64,000 nucleotides of DNA, from positions 31,604 through 95,603 of the forward strand of contig NZ_JBHYMS010000024.1 of NCBI RefSeq assembly GCF_042743185.1, written 5' to 3'. Of this stretch, positions 61,692-64,000 are shown piece by piece. The notes under the pieces were generated by a model. The model saw nothing but the letters and a program-made list of their open reading frames with translations. It made no database searches and had not been told where the DNA came from. This DNA is from Inquilinus sp042743185 (GTDB lineage: Bacteria; Pseudomonadota; Alphaproteobacteria; DSM-16000; Inquilinaceae). Numbering within the stretch: the first letter of the stretch is position 1; each line of letters starts with the position of its first letter. The translations under genes and the position numbers were made by a program.

Positions 61692-62860
61692 GCTTCAAGC
61701 CGCTGTTCTCCCGCTTCCTGGCGGCGGCGCCGGAGCGGCTGCATCTGGCCGCCCACAGCCACCACCTGTGGCCCGACACGGTGTTCGAGGCCCAGCTCCG
61801 CTATGTCGAGGACACCGCCCGCCTCGCCGACCACAAATGGGAGCATGTCTTCGGCACCGTGGTGCCGTGGCTGCAGGCGCGGATCGCCGCCATCCTGAGC
61901 CTGCCCGACCCGGCCTCCCTCGCCTTCGCGCCGAACACGCATGAGTTCGTGCGGCGGCTCCTCTCCTGCCTGCCGGCGGATCGGCCGGCTCGGATGCTGA
62001 CCACCGATTCCGAATTCCACAGCTTCCGCCGGCAGATCGCGCGGCTGGAGGAGGACGGGCTGGTCCGGGTCACGCGCGTGGCGCAGGAACCGACGGCCGA
62101 CTTCCCGGCCCGCTTCGCCGCGGCGGCCGGGGCCGGCGGCCACGATCTCGTCTTCTTCAGCCAGGTGTTCTTCAACTCGGGCTATGCGGTGCCCGACCTG
62201 GCGGCGCTGGTGGCGGCGGTGCCCGACCGGGAGACGCTGGTCGCGGTCGACGGCTATCACGGCTTCATGGCGCTGCCGACCGACCTGTCGGCGATCGCGC
62301 CCCGCGCCTTCTACATCGCCGGCGGCTACAAATATGCCATGGCCGGTGAAGGCGCCTGCTTCCTGCATGTGCCGCCGGGCTACGGCCCACGGCCGCGCGA
62401 CACCGGCTGGTACGCCGCCTTCGGCGCGCTGGCCGGGGCGCAGGACGGGCGCGTGCCCTACGGCACCGATGGCAGCCGCTTCCTCGGATCGACCTTCGAC
62501 CCCTCCGGCCTTTACCGGATGCTCGCCGTGCTCGACCTGCTGGCGGAGCGCGGCCTGGGCGTGCCTGAGATCCACGCTCACGTCCTGGCGCTGCAGGAGG
62601 CCTTCGCCGAAGCGCTGGCCCGGGCCGGGGTGCCCGACCTCGTCCGCGACCGGCTGCTGGTGCCGCTCGACACCCCGGTCCGCGGCCATTTCCTGACCTA
62701 CCGCACCGACAAGGCCGGCGCGATCGACGACCGGCTGCGCGAAGCCGATATCGTCGTCGACCACCGCGACGACCGGCTGCGCTTCGGCTTCGGCCTCTAT
62801 CACGACCTCGCGGAGGTGCCGGCCATGGCCGACCGCGTGGTCCACGCCTTGAGCCGGTAG
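61688..62860 (+). CDS. Kynureninase-like class V aminotransferase-fold PLP enzyme
   Basis: 390-aa PLP protein starting in the kynA stop (ATGA). HLAAHSHHLWPDTVFEAQ, FAPNTHEFVRRLLSCLP, TTDSEFHSFRRQIARLEED, VFFNSGYAVPDL, VAVDGYHGFMALPTDLSAI and the PLP Lys in AGGYKYAMAGEGACFLHVP all fit the class V fold near kynureninase. Given kynA beside it, cleavage of kynurenine to anthranilate is the best guess, but it is shorter than classical KynU. No formamidase (kynB) is present here. Confidence 0.8.
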   Translation: MSFKPLFSRFLAAAPERLHLAAHSHHLWPDTVFEAQLRYVEDTARLADHKWEHVFGTVVPWLQARIAAILSLPDPASLAFAPNTHEFVRRLLSCLPADRPARMLTTDSEFHSFRRQIARLEEDGLVRVTRVAQEPTADFPARFAAAAGAGGHDLVFFSQVFFNSGYAVPDLAALVAAVPDRETLVAVDGYHGFMALPTDLSAIAPRAFYIAGGYKYAMAGEGACFLHVPPGYGPRPRDTGWYAAFGALAGAQDGRVPYGTDGSRFLGSTFDPSGLYRMLAVLDLLAERGLGVPEIHAHVLALQEAFAEALARAGVPDLVRDRLLVPLDTPVRGHFLTYRTDKAGAIDDRLREADIVVDHRDDRLRFGFGLYHDLAEVPAMADRVVHALSR

Positions 62861-62867
62861 CGGGACC

Positions 62868-63848
62868 GTGCGCGAGAGCTGGTCGAGGCCGTATCCGGCG
62901 ATCGTCCTCAGCCCGGACGCCACGTCCGTGCTGGTCAGGTCCCTGCCCGGCCGGCCGGCTGTGCTGCGGGTCACCGAGCTGTCGGGCGGCCTCGCCAACA
63001 CCAATCTCCGCCTCGACCTCGATAGCCATCCGCCGGTGGTGCTGCGGCTGTTCCAGCGCGACCCGGCCCAGGCCGCGAAGGAACGGGCGATCCACGCTCT
63101 CGCCGCCGAGCGCGGCTTCCCCGCCCCCAGGCTCCTGGGCAGCGGCGACGACCCGGCGACAGAGCTTCCCTTCGCCCTGCTGGAATGGATCGACGGTCAG
63201 CGGTTGGATGAAGCCGCCCGCGGGCTGGACGACACGACGCTGCTGCCGCTCGCCCGTTCCGTCGGCGGGGCGCTGGCAGCGATCCATGCGGTGACGTTCG
63301 ACCGCACCGGCTTCCTCGACGCGTCGCTGGACGTGGCCGAGCCGGTCGATGCCGGCGGAACCGGGCTGACCGGCTTCCTGCGCCATGTGCTGGTCGACGG
63401 GTCCGGTGGCGAGCGGCTGGGCCGCGACCTGGCCGGCCGGCTGGTCGCCTTCGCCGAGCGCGAGGCCGGGCTGCTCGACCGCTGGCCCGGCCCGCCCTGC
63501 CTGACCCATTCCGATTTCGGCGGCACCAACATCCTGGTCCGCCATGGGCCGGAAGGCTGGGCCGTCGCCGCCGTGCTGGACTGGGAGTTCGCCTTCGCCG
63601 GCAGCCCGTTCTTCGATCTCGGCAACCTGCTGCGGCCGCCGCTCGGCTCTCGCCCCGGCTTCGCCGGCGCCGTTGCCGCCGGCTACCGCGCGGCGGGCGG
63701 CGAATTGCCGGCGGAATGGCGCCGGATGGCGGCGCTGGCGGATCTGTTCAGCTGGGCCGAATTCCTGACCCGCCCGACCGTCTCCGACGCGGTGGTCGCC
63801 ACGGCGCGGCAGCGGATCACGGACACCATGGCGTTGTGGAATTCGTAG
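62868..63848 (+). CDS. Aminoglycoside phosphotransferase (APH)-fold kinase
   Basis: 326-aa kinase-like protein starting at GTG 62868, 7 bases after the previous stop. It has an N-lobe with ELSGGLANTNLRLDLDSHPPVVLRLF and the central FALLEWIDGQRLDE (both read by eye), the catalytic loop LTHSDFGGTNILVRH (H-x-D-x-x-x-x-N), and the metal Asp in VLDWEFAFAGSPFFDLGNLL. The family phosphorylates small hydroxyls (choline, homoserine, sugars, antibiotics). Linkage to kynA/kynU-like genes suggests a metabolic substrate rather than drug resistance. The TAG stop comes from repeat A3. Confidence 0.84.
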   Translation: MRESWSRPYPAIVLSPDATSVLVRSLPGRPAVLRVTELSGGLANTNLRLDLDSHPPVVLRLFQRDPAQAAKERAIHALAAERGFPAPRLLGSGDDPATELPFALLEWIDGQRLDEAARGLDDTTLLPLARSVGGALAAIHAVTFDRTGFLDASLDVAEPVDAGGTGLTGFLRHVLVDGSGGERLGRDLAGRLVAFAEREAGLLDRWPGPPCLTHSDFGGTNILVRHGPEGWAVAAVLDWEFAFAGSPFFDLGNLLRPPLGSRPGFAGAVAAGYRAAGGELPAEWRRMAALADLFSWAEFLTRPTVSDAVVATARQRITDTMALWNS

Positions 63849-63905
63849 GTTGGGTTCGCGTTGCGAACCCAACAATCGTGCTGTCGGATGGAATGTTGGG
63901 TTCGC
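63844..63905. repeat. Family A paired-hairpin repeat, copy 3, right end missing
   Basis: CGTAGGTTGGGTTCGCG..GCGAACCCAAC and the start of the second unit (TTGGGTTCGC, ending 63905) match copies 1 and 2. After 63905 the expected GCGAACCCAACCTACG is replaced by AAGTAACCCTCCGCC. Its CGTAG gives the stop codon of the upstream kinase gene (63846-63848). Confidence 0.88.
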
Positions 63906-64000
63906 AAGTAACCCTCCGCCGGAGGCCGCCTTTGCGGGTTTGTCGGGTTGACCGAGGCTGAAGCGTTGGTTGACAGCGGCGGTGGTGGGAAGTGTCCACA
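63906..64000. other. Unassigned tail sequence
   Basis: No gene, terminator or repeat was recognised in the last 95 bases. The abrupt change at the broken family A repeat could mark a deletion or the edge of another element beyond the window. Confidence 0.4.

Overview
The window is high-GC chromosomal DNA with strong third-position GC bias and dense, mostly co-oriented genes. Many of these are coupled by 4-bp ATGA, GTGA or TTGA overlaps. The gene set points to an alphaproteobacterium, most likely of the order Rhodospirillales (an Azospirillum/Inquilinus-type genome). Supporting genes are HdaA beside PurM/PurN, an aa3-oxidase subunit IV peptide, MprF/LpiA with AcvB, MlaE/MlaF, CvpA-PurF, and 'GTCATGCCCGGGCTTGACCCGGGCAT'-class repeats. 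The genus is inference. No rRNA, tRNA, CRISPR array, prophage or complete insertion sequence was seen.

Layout. 0-6.4 kb: a class III cyclase-TPR protein, two unknown genes, an orphan pdeM, and a TetR/SDR/quinone-reductase-like divergent unit. 6.4-14.2 kb: hdaA, an AI-2E family permease, a CDP-alcohol phosphatidyltransferase and a DUF2066 gene on the minus strand, then purMN, a small oxidase subunit, ndk and an ABC-F ATPase. 14.2-25.4 kb: a solitary CoxL-like molybdoenzyme, PAP2 phosphatase, holC, pepA broken by one in-frame TAG, lptG-surA-rsmA, gmk-yicC, an SDR and a 42-aa membrane peptide. 25.4-31.5 kb: pssA, psd, mltG and the fabD-fabG-acpP-fabF block, all minus strand. 31.5-46.7 kb: rpsF-rpsR-rplI, mprF-acvB, dnaB-alr-mlaE-mlaF, a vapBC toxin-antitoxin insertion, radA-cvpA-purF and an SDR. 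46.8-51.9 kb: an esterase and three valine-catabolism genes (3-hydroxyisobutyrate dehydrogenase, 3-hydroxyisobutyryl-CoA hydrolase, isobutyryl-CoA dehydrogenase-type ACAD). 51.9-60.5 kb: a branched-chain-amino-acid-type ABC transporter (livG, livH, livM, binding protein, livF) with two different adenylate-forming ligases in the same run. 60.6-63.85 kb: tryptophan 2,3-dioxygenase, a kynureninase-like PLP enzyme and an APH-fold kinase.

How parts work together. Phospholipid and envelope biogenesis dominates the middle (pssA/psd, pgsA-like, fab genes, mprF/acvB, lptG/surA, mla, mltG). Nucleotide synthesis (purM, purN, purF, gmk, ndk) and replication (hdaA, holC, dnaB) are interleaved. The right third is catabolic: uptake, CoA activation and oxidation of branched or aromatic acids, followed by tryptophan ring opening.

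The most interesting non-coding signals are two families of paired-hairpin repeats. Family A occurs three times, and in two of these its terminal CGTAG supplies the stop codon of the flanking gene. Family B occurs three times, with compensatory stem changes, and two copies sit inside the transporter operon. Others are a near-identical leader hairpin shared by the oxidase subunit gene and livG, a perfect TGTGA-N6-TCACA dyad, a perfect vapBC operator, and two genes (rsmA, cvpA) whose family-consistent start appears to be CTG.
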